A program made the translations under genes and the position numbers. Of a DNA stretch of 64,000 bases, positions 62,934 to 64,000 are shown piece after piece. The number at the start of each line of letters is the position of its first letter. Position 1 is the first letter of the stretch. The notes beneath the pieces were generated by a model that was not told the origin of the DNA, did not search any database, and was given only the letters and a program-made list of their open reading frames with translations. Source of the DNA: Archangium lansingense (GTDB lineage: Bacteria > Myxococcota > Myxococcia > Myxococcales > Myxococcaceae); assembly GCF_026626635.1 (NCBI RefSeq), contig NZ_JAPNKA010000001.1, positions 12,260,501 through 12,324,500 of the forward strand. The letters are read 5' to 3'.

Positions 62934-63983
62934 CTAGCGGCGCAGCTCGGGGAATGGCGAGGTCGGCGAGCTGTAGCGCCCAGTCACCATCGACCAGCGC
63001 ACGTTGCCGTGGATCCACGCCTTCATCCCCTCCACGTACGAGAGGACCCGCGGGTCCACCGGCCCCTGCTCCAGCAGCGCCTCCTCGCACGCGAGGAACG
63101 CGTCCGTGTCCGCGTTGATGACGCCAATGGCCTCGCCAATGGCTTCCTTCAGCCCCAGCTGCTGGTTGACCCGCAGCACGTGCACGAAGTTGTTCGGGTT
63201 GCGGTGCCAGAGGACCTCCTTCTCGAAGGAGAACAGGTCGTTGGTCAGCCCCACCACGCGCGCACACAAGTGCCGCATCCGCTGGACGAGCGGCTGCTGG
63301 AAGAGCTCTTCGGTCAGCTCCTGCCCCTCGCGGGCGAACTCCACCAAATCCAACGCCGTGTACATCGCCGAGTCCATGGCGCGCTGCTCGATATAGGGCT
63401 CGAGCTCGGGCACGGTGCCCGCGGCCCAGTGGCGCGCCGCCGGAAGCGTGCCCCGGTACAGGTAGTCCTCCACGTCCCGGGCGAAGCGCTCCAACCACGC
63501 CTCGCTCGCCAGGCGGCTCATGCGCTCGCGCAGGTGGTGGGTGAAGCGCTCGAGCGGCGTCGCCCGCGTGCGCAGCGGCCGTCCGCGCAGCACCTGGAGA
63601 CAGGCCTCCACATACTCCTGGAGGTACTCCGGACATTGCCCCACCTCCTCCTGCTCGTCGGCCTGATCATCGAAGAGGAACAGCCACACGTGCCAATCGT
63701 TGCAGACCTCCAGCCGCTCCCGCGTCGCCTGGGGATAGGTGTAAGCCGTGAGCAGACCGAACTGGCTCGCATCGAAGCGCCTCACCGCCGGCTGCACCTT
63801 CGGCAGCAGCTTCACCGCCAGCACCCGCGCCCGCGTGGCGCGATCAATCGCTTTCGCGTGCAGGCTCGGCTCCGATTGCCAGGACGCGGGCATCCTCAGT
63901 GTCGAGAGGCTGGGTCCACGAAGGAAAGGCACCTCTTCCAAAGTGGCGAACGCGGCGGAACCGGACGGGAGGACGGAAAGCAT
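62934..63983 (-). CDS. class I terpene synthase (family 2)
   Basis: 349 residues. The aspartate-rich metal motif is FDDQADE (Asp105, Asp106, Asp109), and the NSE triad is NDLFSFEKE (Asn248, Ser252, Glu256). A C-terminal GRY supplies the Arg-Tyr pair that closes the active site. Length and single domain fit bacterial sesquiterpene cyclases; geosmin synthase is twice as long. It would cyclise farnesyl diphosphate, or geranyl diphosphate, to a hydrocarbon or alcohol. No P450 or prenyltransferase is adjacent, but the gene lies near the window edge. Confidence 0.92.
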   Translation of the reverse strand: MLSVLPSGSAAFATLEEVPFLRGPSLSTLRMPASWQSEPSLHAKAIDRATRARVLAVKLLPKVQPAVRRFDASQFGLLTAYTYPQATRERLEVCNDWHVWLFLFDDQADEQEEVGQCPEYLQEYVEACLQVLRGRPLRTRATPLERFTHHLRERMSRLASEAWLERFARDVEDYLYRGTLPAARHWAAGTVPELEPYIEQRAMDSAMYTALDLVEFAREGQELTEELFQQPLVQRMRHLCARVVGLTNDLFSFEKEVLWHRNPNNFVHVLRVNQQLGLKEAIGEAIGVINADTDAFLACEEALLEQGPVDPRVLSYVEGMKAWIHGNVRWSMVTGRYSSPTSPFPELRR

Positions 63984-64000
63984 CAGAACCTCGAGGCGGA

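Overview
The window looks like chromosome of a large-genome myxobacterium (order Myxococcales, probably suborder Cystobacterineae). The DNA is very GC-rich, with many long antisense ORFs that are only shadows. It carries a dense two-component and chemosensory repertoire, a Hanks-type kinase, a sigma-54 activator, terpene and carrier-protein chemistry, and secreted PPC-repeat proteins. I saw no rRNA, tRNA, CRISPR array, intact insertion sequence or origin.

Layout. 1-82 is the start of a secreted protein that runs off the left edge. 356-2453 holds a PAS histidine kinase, a receiver protein and an AhpD-like peroxidase gene whose in-frame TGA (2073-2075) is best read as selenocysteine. 2564-15321 is a leftward chemosensory block: cheB, cheR, mcp, cheW, mcp, cheA, then cheW and mcp, then an NtrC-type sigma-54 activator and its PAS kinase. 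Two matching -24/-12 promoters with matching upstream inverted repeats precede cheA and the outer mcp. 15679-18955 holds two convergent cation/proton antiporters. 19092-28348 is a mixed stretch: membrane GTPase, SDR, M23 peptidase, amidohydrolase, TfoX-like protein, prolyl oligopeptidase and SGNH lipoprotein.

28417-37796 is a compact leftward, mostly overlapping operon: phosphopantetheinyl transferase, KAS III-like enzyme, SDR reductase, carrier protein, amino acid:carrier-protein ligase, ferritin-like diiron protein, membrane fatty-acid desaturase, fatty acyl-AMP ligase (with a one-base frameshift) and FAD oxidoreductase. I read it as an undescribed pathway in which a carrier protein holds an aminoacyl and/or fatty acyl group while it is modified. 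Divergent from it are a HIT protein, a second carrier protein and, facing them, an acyl-CoA synthetase.

40586-47013 contains a secreted unknown, a Ser/Thr kinase fused to a macro domain, a caspase-like secreted protein, a scrap zone (transposase and CobW remnants, displaced cydB-end fragments), a lipoprotein and a four-repeat PPC protein. 47113-49447 is cydAB. 49570-52108 holds membrane-stress-type proteins, a degenerate ADP-ribosylglycohydrolase-like protein and a thioredoxin-fold-like small protein. 52105-53972 is a nitric-oxide response operon (truncated haemoglobin, 2Fe-2S flavin reductase, NsrR-like regulator) behind a perfect 20-bp palindrome. 54230-57703 is atpG-atpD-(secreted protein)-atpC. 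The right end has a receiver, a SanA/YdcF-like protein, a SUKH protein with acidic and histone-H1-like tails, two secreted proteins, a thioredoxin and a class I terpene synthase.

A palindromic repeat (CCCTCTCCC - 3-nt loop - GGGAGAGGG and variants) sits in at least eight intergenic gaps, mainly where genes converge.
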